Source: GCA-003244245 sp050699635 (GTDB lineage: Bacteria; Actinomycetota; Actinomycetes; Mycobacteriales; Pseudonocardiaceae). Taken from it: 64,000 nt of DNA. Location of the stretch: NCBI GenBank assembly GCA_050699635.1, contig JBOHFK010000003.1:1-64000 (forward strand). Reading direction: 5' to 3'. The notes beneath the pieces were generated by a model. That model ran no database searches, was not told the origin of the DNA, and saw only the letters and a list, made by a program, of their open reading frames with translations. The translations under genes were made by a program, and so were the position numbers. Shown here piece after piece: positions 8,338 to 16,725 of the stretch; position 1 is the first letter of the stretch, and each line of letters begins with the position of its first letter.

Positions 8338-8993
8338 AGGTTCACCTCCAGCTGCGCGGCGCGGCGCAACGCCCGATGCTGCAACACTTTCGCATAAGCC
8401 ACGCTGACGCCCATTGCGGCTGCAGCCTCGCGCACCGAACAGGAATCCAGGAACCGCAATTCCAGGATGCGCCGGTAGCTTTCGGGAAGCTCAGCCAGGA
8501 TCACCGCCGCCCGCCCCGCGGTATCCGAGGACACGGTATCCGAGGACACCTCGGTGTCGGTCGACACCGCCTCCAGGTCGTCGTCATCGTGGAGAGTGGT
8601 GACCTGATGACCGAGCGTGCGCCGCCAATACCCCGCCAGCACCGTCCGCGCGGTCGTCACCAGGTAAGCCCGTACCTCCGGCGCGCTGGCCGAGACCCGC
8701 AACGGACGCAGCGCGGCCAGGAACACCTCCGCAGTCAGATCCTCTGCGTCCGGCCGGTTACCGACTTTGGCGAACATCAACCGGTACACCCGGTCGACGT
8801 TGTCCCGGTACACCGCCTCCCAGTCCGGATAGAACTCGCCATTGACCACCCGCAACCCTGGCGCGTCCGTTCTCCCCTCGTCAGGGGCCAGCTCAGCGTC
8901 GCCGTCGGCGCGCGGCTTTGCGCTAGTCGCCCGACCACGCCCGGACCATCCCATCACCCGAGCCACCCTCCACCGCACGCGTCGATCCCCCAT
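8334..8993 (-). CDS. ECF-type RNA polymerase sigma factor
   Basis: This is a sigma-70 family regulator with region 2 (WEAVYRDNVDRVYRLMFAKVG, ending NRPDAEDLTAEVFLAAL) and region 4 (LPESYRRILELRFLDSCSV, then AAAMGVSVAYAKVLQHRALR). The two are joined by an acidic linker that carries a 15-bp tandem duplication (VSSDT twice, about 8520-8549). The ATG at 8993 directly abuts the promoter-like element at 8994-9016. If that element is the real promoter, the transcript would begin inside this frame and the ATG at 8954 (MGWSGRG) becomes the likely start. The gene is coupled to the Rieske gene. The repeated element in front of this gene and the cupredoxin gene suggests autoregulation. Confidence 0.88.
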   Translation of the reverse strand: MGDRRVRWRVARVMGWSGRGRATSAKPRADGDAELAPDEGRTDAPGLRVVNGEFYPDWEAVYRDNVDRVYRLMFAKVGNRPDAEDLTAEVFLAALRPLRVSASAPEVRAYLVTTARTVLAGYWRRTLGHQVTTLHDDDDLEAVSTDTEVSSDTVSSDTAGRAAVILAELPESYRRILELRFLDSCSVREAAAAMGVSVAYAKVLQHRALRRAAQLEVNL

Positions 8994-9016
8994 CAACAGA
9001 TAGGCACCCGGGTTAC
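8994..9016 (-). promoter_or_regulatory. Putative autoregulatory ECF promoter of the sigma gene
   Basis: This is the minus-strand element GTAACCCGGGT...CCTATCTGTTG, 22/23 identical to the one at 7614-7636. Its end touches the first possible ATG of the sigma gene, so either the start codon lies farther in or the site is used from a distance. Two near-identical copies in front of a sigma gene and a neighbouring operon fit an autoregulated ECF regulon. Confidence 0.6.
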
Positions 9017-9137
9017 ACTGGTGCTGGGTCGCACCGGCAATGTCGCACCGGCAACGTTATTGTCTCGCCCTGGTGGCCGAGCTGACCCTCTGCCTGGGCC
9101 CGGCCTGCTTATCCGCCGTGGTCGCTACCTTCTGGGC

Positions 9138-9656
9138 GTGCGGATGGTCTGGCATTTCTCCGAGGACCCCACGATCCGTGAGTTCTTACCACGGGCCGGC
9201 ACGCCGGGCGCTCCCACCGAGACAATGGTGTGGGCGATCGATGACGACCACGCGCCCGCCTACTGGTTCCCGCGCGAATGCCCTCGGGTGACGTTCTGGC
9301 GGGGGCGGTTGCAGTCAAGCGCACTCGGCGACGCGTTGCTCACCGGCGTGACCGCCCAGCGGGTACACGCGGTCGAGTGGGCGTGGTTGGACAGGATCAG
9401 GTGCGCGACCGTGTTCCGATACGCCTTCGACGCGTCTGATTTCGAGCCGTGGACCCGCGCGGGCGGCCACTACGTAACGCCGGAGACAGTACGTCCGTTG
9501 TATATCGAACCGCTCGGCGATCTGCTGGCATTGCATGCTGAGGCAGCTATCGAGCTTCGCCTGCTGCCAACGATCTGGCCGCTGGTTGACTCGGTGCAGG
9601 ATTCCGGCCTGGGTTTCTCGATCATCAGAGCGCGCAATGCCCTGCCGCGCGGCTAA
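9138..9656 (+). CDS. DUF6886-like protein
   Basis: This 172-residue cytosolic protein begins RMVWHFSEDPTIREFLP and contains ETMVWAIDDDHAPAYWFPRECPRVTFW, WLDRIRCATVFRYAFD and HYVTPETVRPL. I recognise this conserved pattern from a family of unknown function (DUF6886, from memory). Some relatives look like ADP-ribose- or RNA-handling folds, but I cannot show that here. GTG 9138 is chosen because family members start M-R-[LVM]-x-H-x-S-E-D-P. The gene stands alone, divergent from the sigma gene and about 60 bases before the GDPD gene. Confidence 0.72.
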   Translation: MRMVWHFSEDPTIREFLPRAGTPGAPTETMVWAIDDDHAPAYWFPRECPRVTFWRGRLQSSALGDALLTGVTAQRVHAVEWAWLDRIRCATVFRYAFDASDFEPWTRAGGHYVTPETVRPLYIEPLGDLLALHAEAAIELRLLPTIWPLVDSVQDSGLGFSIIRARNALPRG

Positions 9657-9715
9657 CGGCCATCACACCCCAGCCACTGTGCCGCTGGGAGCAAGGTTGC
9701 GGGCAGACTGCCCGG

Positions 9716-10522
9716 GTGACCCTGCCCTCACCTCCGTTCCTGGACGGACCGTTCCCGCGGGCGTTTGCCCATCGAGGTTGGCATCTCGGCGAATTGGCCG
9801 GCATGGAGAACTCGCTGGCCGCGTTCCGGCGCGCCGTCGCAGAGGGGTATTGCTATCTGGAAACCGACGTCCACGCCACCCGGGACGGCGTGGTCGTGGT
9901 GATGCACGACGCCACGCTGGACCGCACCACCGACAGCTCCGGAGAGATCAAACAGCTGGATTGGGCAGCGGTGCGCACCGCGCGGATCGGTGGCCGCGAG
10001 CCGGTATGCCGGCTGGCCGACCTGCTCGAAGAACTACCGGACGCGTTGCTCAACATCGACGTCAAGGCGGCCACGGCGGTCACGCCGTTGCTTGATCTGC
10101 TGCGGCGCACCGGCGGGTGGGGCCGGGTGTGCCTGGCATCGTTCTCCGAATCGCGGCTGCGCCGGTTGCGGGTGGCCGCTGGGCCTCGGCTGCTGACGTC
10201 GATGGGTCCTGCCTCAGCGGCTGCGCTGCGGCTGCAGTCGGTGTTACCGCCGCAGGTGCCGAGAAGGTACGGCGGCACGCTGATCCGCGGAGAACTGGCC
10301 CAGCTGCCGGTTCGCTGGTGTGGAATGCCGGTGGTGGACCGCACCCTGGTTCGCTGCGCGCACCGACTCGGTGTGGAGGTACACGTCTGGACGGTGGACC
10401 GGGCCACCCAGATGCAGGAGCTGCTCGAGCTCGGCGTGGACGGTCTGGTCACCGATCGGCCGGACGTGCTCCGCGACGTGCTACGCAGGCGGCTGGCATG
10501 GCCCGGGGAGCGCCACTCGTGA
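9716..10522 (+). CDS. Glycerophosphodiester phosphodiesterase
   Basis: This TIM-barrel enzyme hydrolyses deacylated phospholipids to glycerol-3-phosphate and an alcohol. The 268-residue sequence shows AHRGWHLGELAGMENSL (HRG and EN), the metal/catalytic segment ETDVHATRDGVVVVMHDATL, a Lys in NIDVKAA and a C-terminal TVDRATQMQELLELGVDGLV. No signal peptide is seen, so it acts in the cytosol. GTG 9716 is the first good start. Its stop overlaps the GTG of the MFS gene (GTGA), so the two are coupled and the transporter may handle a related substrate. Confidence 0.92.
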   Translation: MTLPSPPFLDGPFPRAFAHRGWHLGELAGMENSLAAFRRAVAEGYCYLETDVHATRDGVVVVMHDATLDRTTDSSGEIKQLDWAAVRTARIGGREPVCRLADLLEELPDALLNIDVKAATAVTPLLDLLRRTGGWGRVCLASFSESRLRRLRVAAGPRLLTSMGPASAAALRLQSVLPPQVPRRYGGTLIRGELAQLPVRWCGMPVVDRTLVRCAHRLGVEVHVWTVDRATQMQELLELGVDGLVTDRPDVLRDVLRRRLAWPGERHS

Positions 10523-11922
10523 GCGGACCGAGGGTGCAGCCCGCGCCGGGAGTCCACCCCAACGACCCCGATCGCCGCCGTGATCAGAACGCCTGGTGCT
10601 GGTACGACTGGGCCAATTCGGTGTTCCCTACCTCGATCGTCACCGTGTTCTTCTCGCTCTACCTCACCACGGTCGCCAAGAGCGACGCATTAGCCGCCGG
10701 TCAGACCTGCCCGACCCGCAACGCCCTGGTCAACTGCGACATCTCGCTGTTCGGGCTGGAGTTCCCGGTCGGCTCGCTGTTCGACTACCTGCTTGCGGCG
10801 TCCACCCTCTTGCAGGTACTGGTGCTGCCGCTGACCGGCGCCATTGCAGACCGCACCCAGCACAAACGACGGATGCTGGGGCTCTTCGCCTTTACCGGGG
10901 CCAGCGCGACCGTGGCGCTCGCGCTGGTGACGGGGACCAACTGGCGACTCGGCGTGGTGCTGTTCATCGTGGCCACCACCGGCTACTACGCATCGGTGGT
11001 GATCTACTACTCGGTGCTCCCGGAGATCGCGACCCCCGACGAGCGGGACCGGCTGTCCTCCCGTGGTTGGGCGTTCGGCTTCCTCGGTGGTGGTGTCGCG
11101 CTGGCCCTCAATCTGGCCACCTATCTGGGACGGGATGCGCTCGGATTGTCTGAGTCGGCCGCGGTGCGGGTCTGCTTCGTCACCGCTGGGCTGTGGTGGG
11201 CCGGCTTCACCCTCATTCCGTTGGCCCGGATGCGCAGTTACCAGCCTGCACAGGGCGACGAGCGGGGTCTATCAGTGCTGACCGGCGGCTTCCGCCAACT
11301 CGCCGGCACGCTGCGCAGCGCCCGGAGTTTCCCGTTGACGCTGGGTTTCCTGGCCGCATACCTGATCTACACCGACGGGATCAGCACGGTGGCCAGCGTC
11401 GCCGGCCAGTACGGTGATCTGGAGCTGGGGTTGCCGAGCAGCACGCTGATCAGCACGATCCTGATGGTGCAGTTCGTGGCGGTCGTCGGCGCGCTGGCGC
11501 ACGGTTGGCTGGCCCGCCGGTTCGGGGCCAAACGCACGATCATGGGCAGCCTGGTGGTGTGGGTAGGCGTGATCAGCGCGGCGTACTTCATCCGAGCCGG
11601 TGATCAATTCCAGTTCTACGCCGTCGCCGTGGGCATCGGGCTGGTGCTGGGCGGTACCAACGCGCTGTCCCGTTCGCTGTTCAGCCAGCTGGTGCCCGCA
11701 GGCAAGGAAGCCGAATACTTCTCGGTGTACGAGATCGGCGAGCAGGCCACCTCCACGGTGGGACCACTGCTGTTCGGCGCCATCGGAGCAGCCACCGGGT
11801 CGTTTCGCCCGGCCATCCTGTCCCTGGTGGTGTTCTTCATCCTTGGTTTCGTGGGGATCTCGCTACTCCCGATCCGCCGGGCGATCCGCGCAGCTGGAAA
11901 CCCGGTGCCAACGGTCATCTAG
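10519..11922 (+). CDS. MFS transporter, Atg22/UMF1-like
   Basis: This 467-residue protein has about 12 transmembrane helices. It has the family opening AWCWYDWANSVFPTSIVTVF and the loop motif ADRTQHKRRM between helices 2 and 3. It resembles the Atg22-like (UMF1) branch of the major facilitator superfamily, whose eukaryotic members export amino acids from vacuoles. Substrates of the bacterial members are unknown. GTG 10519 is chosen because it gives the 4-base GTGA overlap with the GDPD stop. ATG 10498 is in frame but would overlap by 25 bases. Confidence 0.88.
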   Translation: MSGPRVQPAPGVHPNDPDRRRDQNAWCWYDWANSVFPTSIVTVFFSLYLTTVAKSDALAAGQTCPTRNALVNCDISLFGLEFPVGSLFDYLLAASTLLQVLVLPLTGAIADRTQHKRRMLGLFAFTGASATVALALVTGTNWRLGVVLFIVATTGYYASVVIYYSVLPEIATPDERDRLSSRGWAFGFLGGGVALALNLATYLGRDALGLSESAAVRVCFVTAGLWWAGFTLIPLARMRSYQPAQGDERGLSVLTGGFRQLAGTLRSARSFPLTLGFLAAYLIYTDGISTVASVAGQYGDLELGLPSSTLISTILMVQFVAVVGALAHGWLARRFGAKRTIMGSLVVWVGVISAAYFIRAGDQFQFYAVAVGIGLVLGGTNALSRSLFSQLVPAGKEAEYFSVYEIGEQATSTVGPLLFGAIGAATGSFRPAILSLVVFFILGFVGISLLPIRRAIRAAGNPVPTVI

Positions 11923-12116
11923 AGCTGCTGCCCAGACGGGCGTAAGTAGTTACCACCCGAAAGAGTGGTGTTGTGCACCTCCGGTGAGGTAACGCGTCAC
12001 ATTGCCGCTTCGATTCACCCAGTGTGGGCGATGCTTGTGCGATACCTGCTTGCAGGATCGACCCAGTGGTTGCGCAGCGGTGACAACCTCACCGGCCCGG
12101 ATCCGGCCCACGGTCC

Positions 12117-12143
12117 GGGAACGTCGAGGCCTTCCCCGGCGTT
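12117..12143 (+). promoter_or_regulatory. SigR-like promoter of rbpA
   Basis: GGGAAC at 12117-12122 is followed by exactly 18 bases and then GTT at 12141-12143. This matches the actinobacterial SigR/SigH thiol-stress consensus (GGGAAY-N18-GTT). In streptomycetes rbpA is a known SigR target. The start codon is about 55 nt downstream of the expected transcription start. Confidence 0.6.
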
Positions 12144-12161
12144 ACATCCGGTGAGCTGGAT

Positions 12162-12185
12162 CCCGGGGACCCCACAGTCCCCGGG
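12162..12185 (+). other. Hairpin in the rbpA 5' leader
   Basis: CCCGGGGAC (12162-12170) pairs perfectly with GTCCCCGGG (12177-12185) around a 6-nt loop. It ends only a few bases before the GAGAGGAGA ribosome site of rbpA, between promoter and start codon. It could modulate translation, mRNA stability or termination in the leader. There is no U-run after it. Confidence 0.6.
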
Positions 12186-12203
12186 CCGGAGAGAGGAGAC
12201 GCC

Positions 12204-12548
12204 ATGGCCGACCGCGTTCTTCGTGGCAGCAGGCTCGGAACAGTCAGTTACGAGACGGACCGAGACCATGACCTTGCTCCTCGCCGGCCGGTGGTCTACG
12301 CCTGCGCCAAGGGCCACGAATTTACCGTAGCGTTCGCCGACGATGCCGAACCACCCATCACCTGGGAGTGTCGGTTGCACGGCAACGAGTCGAGACTCTT
12401 CAACGGTGAAAATCCGCAGCCTAAGAAGATCAAGCCGCCGCGCACGCACTGGGACATGCTCCTGGAGCGCCGCAGCATCGCTGAGCTGGAAGAGTTGCTG
12501 GATGAGCGGCTGACCGAGCTGCGTGGTCGCCGCTCTCGCTCCGCATGA
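12204..12548 (+). CDS. rbpA: RNA polymerase-binding protein RbpA
   Basis: RbpA is an actinobacterial essential factor that binds RNA polymerase and primary sigma factors and stabilises the open complex. The 114-residue protein has the core beta domain (VVYACAKGHEFTVAFADDAE, WECRLHGNESRLF), the basic linker KKIKPPRTHWDMLLERRS and the sigma-interaction helices IAELEELLDERL. The two Cys in CAKGHEF and WECRLH occupy zinc-site positions seen in some orthologues. The start is set by a strong GAGAGGAGA site. It is monocistronic, with a SigR-like promoter and a leader hairpin. Confidence 0.96.
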   Translation: MADRVLRGSRLGTVSYETDRDHDLAPRRPVVYACAKGHEFTVAFADDAEPPITWECRLHGNESRLFNGENPQPKKIKPPRTHWDMLLERRSIAELEELLDERLTELRGRRSRSA

Positions 12549-12569
12549 TCGAACCGGCTTCCGATAGGC

Positions 12570-13436
12570 TCAGGGTTGACTGGTCCGCGTGCCGCTGCTT
12601 GCCGCACCGGTTTCTGATCGACGACCAGCTTTTGATCGACGACCAGTTTTTGATCGACGACACAGCGGCGCCACGCGGTCCTGCACGCCCCACACTGTCA
12701 CCCGCCACAACGCCTCCACCACGATGGAGCCGGTCATCTTCGATTGACCCTGCTCCCGCTCGGTGAAGATGATGGGCACCTCGACCACGGTGAAGCCGGA
12801 CCGGACCGCGCGCCAGGCCAGGTCGACCTGGAAGCAGTAGCCCTGGGAGGCAACGGTGGTGAGGTCGAGGACATCCAGCACCCGGCGGCGGTAGGCGCGG
12901 AACCCACCGGTGAGGTCATTGATGGAAACGCCCAGCGCAACCCGGGAGTAATAGTTGCCGCCGCGGGAGAGCCACTCCCGATATCGCGCCCAGTTCACTA
13001 CCCGTCCTCCGGGCACGTAACGGGAGCCCAGCACAACGTCGGCGCCGGTGCCCGAAGAGTCGGCCTGACCGCCGGCCAACGCTTCCAACAACCGGGGAAG
13101 GTCCTCGGGGGCATGCGAGCCGTCGGCGTCCATCTCCACCACAACGTCATAGCCGTGTTCCAGGGCCCAGTGGAAGCCGGCGACGTAGGCCGCACCGAGA
13201 CCAGCCTTGGTTGGGCGGTGCAGAACATGTACCCGACTGTCGGCGGTAGCGAGTTCGTCGGCTAACACACCGGTGCCGTCCGGACTGTTGTCGTCCACTA
13301 CCAGCGCATGAGCCTCAGGTACCGCGTGGTGCAGCCGGTTCAGCACCGCTGGCAGGCTGGCCCGCTCGTCGTAAGTCGGGATGACCACGACCGTTCGACC
13401 GGTCCCCTCGACGTACCCGCCCCGTTGATCGGCCAT
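12570..13436 (-). CDS. ppm1: Polyprenol monophosphomannose synthase
   Basis: This GT2-family enzyme transfers mannose from GDP-mannose to polyprenyl phosphate. The product is the donor for lipoarabinomannan and for protein O-mannosylation. The 288-residue protein has TVVVIPTYDERASL, VVDDNSPDGTG, the DxD metal site in VEMDADGSHAPEDL, and GGFRAYRRRVLD. The ATG at 13436 has a clear AAGGAGG site and lies inside the last 121 bases of lnt in another frame. The C-terminal tail is three near-identical basic units (RRSKTG, RRSKAG, RRSETG) from a DNA tandem repeat and is not part of the enzyme fold. In mycobacteria Lnt and Ppm1 can be one fused protein; here they are separate. Confidence 0.92.
   Translation of the reverse strand: MADQRGGYVEGTGRTVVVIPTYDERASLPAVLNRLHHAVPEAHALVVDDNSPDGTGVLADELATADSRVHVLHRPTKAGLGAAYVAGFHWALEHGYDVVVEMDADGSHAPEDLPRLLEALAGGQADSSGTGADVVLGSRYVPGGRVVNWARYREWLSRGGNYYSRVALGVSINDLTGGFRAYRRRVLDVLDLTTVASQGYCFQVDLAWRAVRSGFTVVEVPIIFTEREQGQSKMTGSIVVEALWRVTVWGVQDRVAPLCRRSKTGRRSKAGRRSETGAASSGTRTSQP
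12611..12664. repeat. 18-bp tandem repeat, three copies
   Basis: Three near-identical 18-base units built on TGATCGACGAC encode the basic tail repeats at the C-terminus of the polyprenol phosphomannose synthase. Copies one and two differ at two positions. Confidence 0.8.
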
Positions 13437-15000
13437 CGCTGCCCTCCTTCGCCGGCGCAGCCCGCGACCGGTCCCCTGCGCTACGTCTACCGTGCACGAT
13501 GGCTGCTGCCACTCCCACCGCACCCAATGCCACCAGTGCCCACTCCGGCGCGGAGCCGAGCCGGGTAGCGAGCGTAGTACTTGACCGCAGCGGGACCCGG
13601 GCCACCAGCGCATCCGGGGTGAACAGCCTGGTCTGCTGCTCGACGGTGCCGTCCGGGGCGATCACCGCGCTGACCCCGCTGGTCGCTGCCACCAGTACGG
13701 TCCGGTCGTGCTCCACCGCCCGGATCCGGGAGATCGCCTGCTGCTGGTAAGTCATCTCGGTGAAGCCGAAGGTGGCATTGTTGGTTGGCACGGCGAGCAG
13801 TTGCGCTCCGGCGCGGACACTGCTCCGCACCAGATCGTCGAAGATCACCTCGGAGCAGGTGGCTACGCCCACTCTGACCCCTCCGAGGTCCACCGCGCCA
13901 TTACTGTTGCCCGGCACAAAATAACCAGCGCGGTCGACATAGGGGCTGAACAGGCGAAAGAAGTCCCGGTACGGGATGTACTCCGCGAAGGGCAACGGGC
14001 GCTTGTCATGGCGCTCGCCTGGTCCGGTGCCCGGATCCCACACGATCGCGGTGTTCGTGGCGTGCCCGTCGTCGGTGAGCAGGACCGCACCGACCAGGAT
14101 CGGCACGCCGATCGACCGGGACGCCCGATTGATCACAGCCCGGGCATCGGGATTGCGCAGCGGGTCGACGTCTGAGGAGTTCTCCGGCCAGATCACCAGC
14201 GCCGGCCGGGGGTACCGGCCGGCCGCGACGTCGGCCGCCAGCTGCACGGTCCGGGCGGCGTGATTGTCCAGTACGGCCCGCCGCTGCGTGTTGAAGTCCA
14301 GCCCAGCGCGGGGCACATTGCCCTGGATCAGCGCGACGACGGCGTTCCCGCCGCTCGTGCTGGTTCCGGTAATCGGCCCGACGAGCAACCCGGCAATCCC
14401 CGGAGCGACCGCCAGTAGTGCGGGTATCGCGAGCACTCTGAGCTTCCCGGCCGGGATTCGTGGCACTCGCTCCCACGTGAACCGGCGGAGCAGCTCGCCC
14501 GCCGCGAACCCGGTCAGCACCACGGCCGCGCTGAGCAGTGGCGCCCCACCGACCGCGGCGACCGGGAGAAACACCCCGCTCGGCTGGCCGAAGGCCACCC
14601 GACCCCACGGGAAACCGCCGAAGGGCACGCGAGCGATCAACGCCTCGGCGGCCACCCACACGCCCGCTGCCCAGATCGGCGCAGCGGGCATCCGGGACAC
14701 GACAGCGACACCGGCACCCGCTATTGCCAGCACCAGTGCCTGCAGCGTGACCAGCGCCAGCCACGGCAGCGAGCCCACCAACTCCCCCACCCACGACAGC
14801 AGCGGCAGGAAGAACCCGAGCCCGAAAGCGAGCCCGTAACCGAAACCGGCGCGGGCCCCCCGACCGTGCAGCACCGTCCACAACAGCGCGAACGCCACCG
14901 GCGCGAGCCACCACAATTCGCGCGGCGGGGAACTGGCGTAGAGCAGCAGGCCGGCACCGGCCGCGGTCACTACTGGGAGCAGCCGGCCATACCGGCTCAC
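13315..15000 (-). CDS. lnt: Apolipoprotein N-acyltransferase
   Basis: Lnt adds the third acyl chain to lipoproteins at the outer face of the membrane. The 561-residue protein has about seven N-terminal transmembrane helices, then a nitrilase domain with the catalytic triad regions WPENSSDVDP (Glu), KRPLPFAEYIP (Lys) and GVATCSEVIFDD (Cys). One further helix follows near the C-terminus. GTG 15000 overlaps the amidohydrolase stop by 4 bases (GTGA). The last ~40 residues are Arg/Gly/Ser-rich and overlap ppm1 by 121 bases in another frame. They look like read-through rather than a domain. Confidence 0.92.
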   Translation of the reverse strand: MSRYGRLLPVVTAAGAGLLLYASSPPRELWWLAPVAFALLWTVLHGRGARAGFGYGLAFGLGFFLPLLSWVGELVGSLPWLALVTLQALVLAIAGAGVAVVSRMPAAPIWAAGVWVAAEALIARVPFGGFPWGRVAFGQPSGVFLPVAAVGGAPLLSAAVVLTGFAAGELLRRFTWERVPRIPAGKLRVLAIPALLAVAPGIAGLLVGPITGTSTSGGNAVVALIQGNVPRAGLDFNTQRRAVLDNHAARTVQLAADVAAGRYPRPALVIWPENSSDVDPLRNPDARAVINRASRSIGVPILVGAVLLTDDGHATNTAIVWDPGTGPGERHDKRPLPFAEYIPYRDFFRLFSPYVDRAGYFVPGNSNGAVDLGGVRVGVATCSEVIFDDLVRSSVRAGAQLLAVPTNNATFGFTEMTYQQQAISRIRAVEHDRTVLVAATSGVSAVIAPDGTVEQQTRLFTPDALVARVPLRSSTTLATRLGSAPEWALVALGAVGVAAAIVHGRRSAGDRSRAAPAKEGSDGRSTGRVRRGDRSNGRGHPDLRRAGQPASGAEPAAPRGT

Positions 15001-16535
15001 ACCAGGGCGCCTTCCTGCTGAAAAAGGATTCGGCCCAGGTGCACAGTGCGCAGGCACGACGGAGAATCTCTGCCCGGGAACCCGGCCCCGGCGGGTCCCG
15101 CGCCGTCCCAGATCGCGTACGACGCCGGGGCGCCCGGTATGAGGGTGCCGGCCAGCAAATCAGCGACGGCAGCAGCGCGGTATCCACCGTAGCTATGCGC
15201 GGCCAGCGCCTCCATCGCGCCGATCGCCGAATCGGAGTTGCGGTGTCCCGTCGCGGCGCGCACCGTGGCCCACGGGTCGACCGGCGTGACCGGTGCATCG
15301 GAACCGAATGCCAGCACCACACCGGCCTTCTCCAGCAGCGCGAAGGCGTTCATCGTGGCCGCCCGAGATGTCCCCAGCCGCCGCGCGTACATCCCCTCCG
15401 CGCCACCCCATGCCTCGTCAAAGGCCGGCTGCACACTTGCCACCACACCCCAGGCCGCCAGCTGGCGGGCCTGCTGCGGATCCACCATCTCCAGGTGTTC
15501 CAGCCGGTGCCGGCGCTGCCGGAGCGCAGTGGGGCCGACGGCGGCCTCCGCAGCCTCGAAGCCGGCCACTACCGCGTCGGTCGCGGCGTCCCCGATGACG
15601 TGGAACCCGGCCTGGGTGCCGGCCAGGGTGCAGGCGATGACGTGCGCGGCGATCTGCTCCGCGTCGAGGTAGCACGCCCCCCAGGTGCCGGGCGCGTCTG
15701 CGTAGGGCTCGCGCAGCGCCGCGGTGCGCGAGCCAACCGACCCGTCGCAGAACAGATCGCCCGCCAATCCGTGCGCCCCGGTTGCACCGAGCACCTCGCG
15801 GGCCTGCTCGGCAGTGCTGACCGCCTGGCCCCAGTAGCCGACCACCTCGACACCATGGTCAGCTGCCATCAGATCGGCAAGATCGTCGATCCCGGAGACA
15901 TCCGGGCCCGCACACTCGTGCACCACGGCGATTCCCTGTGCGGCTGCCTGATCCAGAAACGTCCGTTGCGCGGCGCGCCGCTGACCGGGTGTGACCGACG
16001 ACCGGGCGACGCGGCGGGCGTGGTGGTGTGCCTCCCGGGTCAGTGGTCCCTCAGCCGCCCAACCGGGCGCACCGGTCGCGTCCTCGGCAAGGTCCAACAG
16101 CCCGGAGGACACCACGGCGCTGTGCCCGTCGACCCGGGACAGGTACACGGGCGCGCCACTTGACGCGCGGTCCAGTTCCGCGCGGGTAGGTGGGCGCTTT
16201 TCGGGCCACGATGTCTCGTCCCACCCGTGCCCCCACAGCACCGTGCCGGGGCGGGAGCGCTGCGCAACCATCTCCAGGCACCTGGCGAGGGTGACGCAAC
16301 CGCGTAGATCGAGCCCACTGGCGAGCAGGCCCGCCGAGGTCGCGTGCACGTGGGCATCCACAAAAGCGGGAGTGACCAGCGCACCACGCAGGTCGAGTAT
16401 TTCGTCGGCGTCGCCGAAGCAGATCCGGCCGGTGCTGTCATCCCCCGCCCAGACCACCATCCCATCCGCGATAGCCAGCGCGGTGGCCCCGGCGACCGAG
16501 GGGATACGCCCATCCAGCAGCAACGTAGTGCTCAT
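14997..16535 (-). CDS. Amidohydrolase family protein, YtcJ-like
   Basis: This 512-residue metal-dependent hydrolase of the amidohydrolase superfamily shows the binuclear-site ligands VDAHVHAT (HxH), FHVIGDAATDAV (His), HRLEHLEMVDP (His) and FGSDAPVTPVDPW (Asp). YtcJ-like enzymes act on amide or formamide bonds of small molecules; the substrate cannot be read from sequence. ATG 16535 (MSTTLLLDGRI) fits the usual N-terminus. The frame continues upstream without family similarity. It is coupled to lnt, which is probably an accident of packing rather than shared function. Confidence 0.88.
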   Translation of the reverse strand: MSTTLLLDGRIPSVAGATALAIADGMVVWAGDDSTGRICFGDADEILDLRGALVTPAFVDAHVHATSAGLLASGLDLRGCVTLARCLEMVAQRSRPGTVLWGHGWDETSWPEKRPPTRAELDRASSGAPVYLSRVDGHSAVVSSGLLDLAEDATGAPGWAAEGPLTREAHHHARRVARSSVTPGQRRAAQRTFLDQAAAQGIAVVHECAGPDVSGIDDLADLMAADHGVEVVGYWGQAVSTAEQAREVLGATGAHGLAGDLFCDGSVGSRTAALREPYADAPGTWGACYLDAEQIAAHVIACTLAGTQAGFHVIGDAATDAVVAGFEAAEAAVGPTALRQRRHRLEHLEMVDPQQARQLAAWGVVASVQPAFDEAWGGAEGMYARRLGTSRAATMNAFALLEKAGVVLAFGSDAPVTPVDPWATVRAATGHRNSDSAIGAMEALAAHSYGGYRAAAVADLLAGTLIPGAPASYAIWDGAGPAGAGFPGRDSPSCLRTVHLGRILFQQEGALV

Positions 16536-16725
16536 GGTCGGCAGTATTCCCGCTGACCCCGACAACCTCGTCGATCGGTCCGCGGCGCGAGGTTCTGGCC
16601 CCGCGGGAACTTCGGACATAGCGCCCCAAGGGATCAATGTCGGCTGCACTTCCTCCGCGGTGCCGGCCGACCGACCGCCTCGGCCCTCATCGACTTGCGC
16701 GGCGCGGTCCCGCGCGGTGGCTGTC

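Noticed and set aside
13315..13436. Frameshift splitting a Lnt-Ppm1 fusion protein
   Set aside because: ppm1 has its own strong ribosome site and a complete N-terminus, so two genes are the simpler reading.
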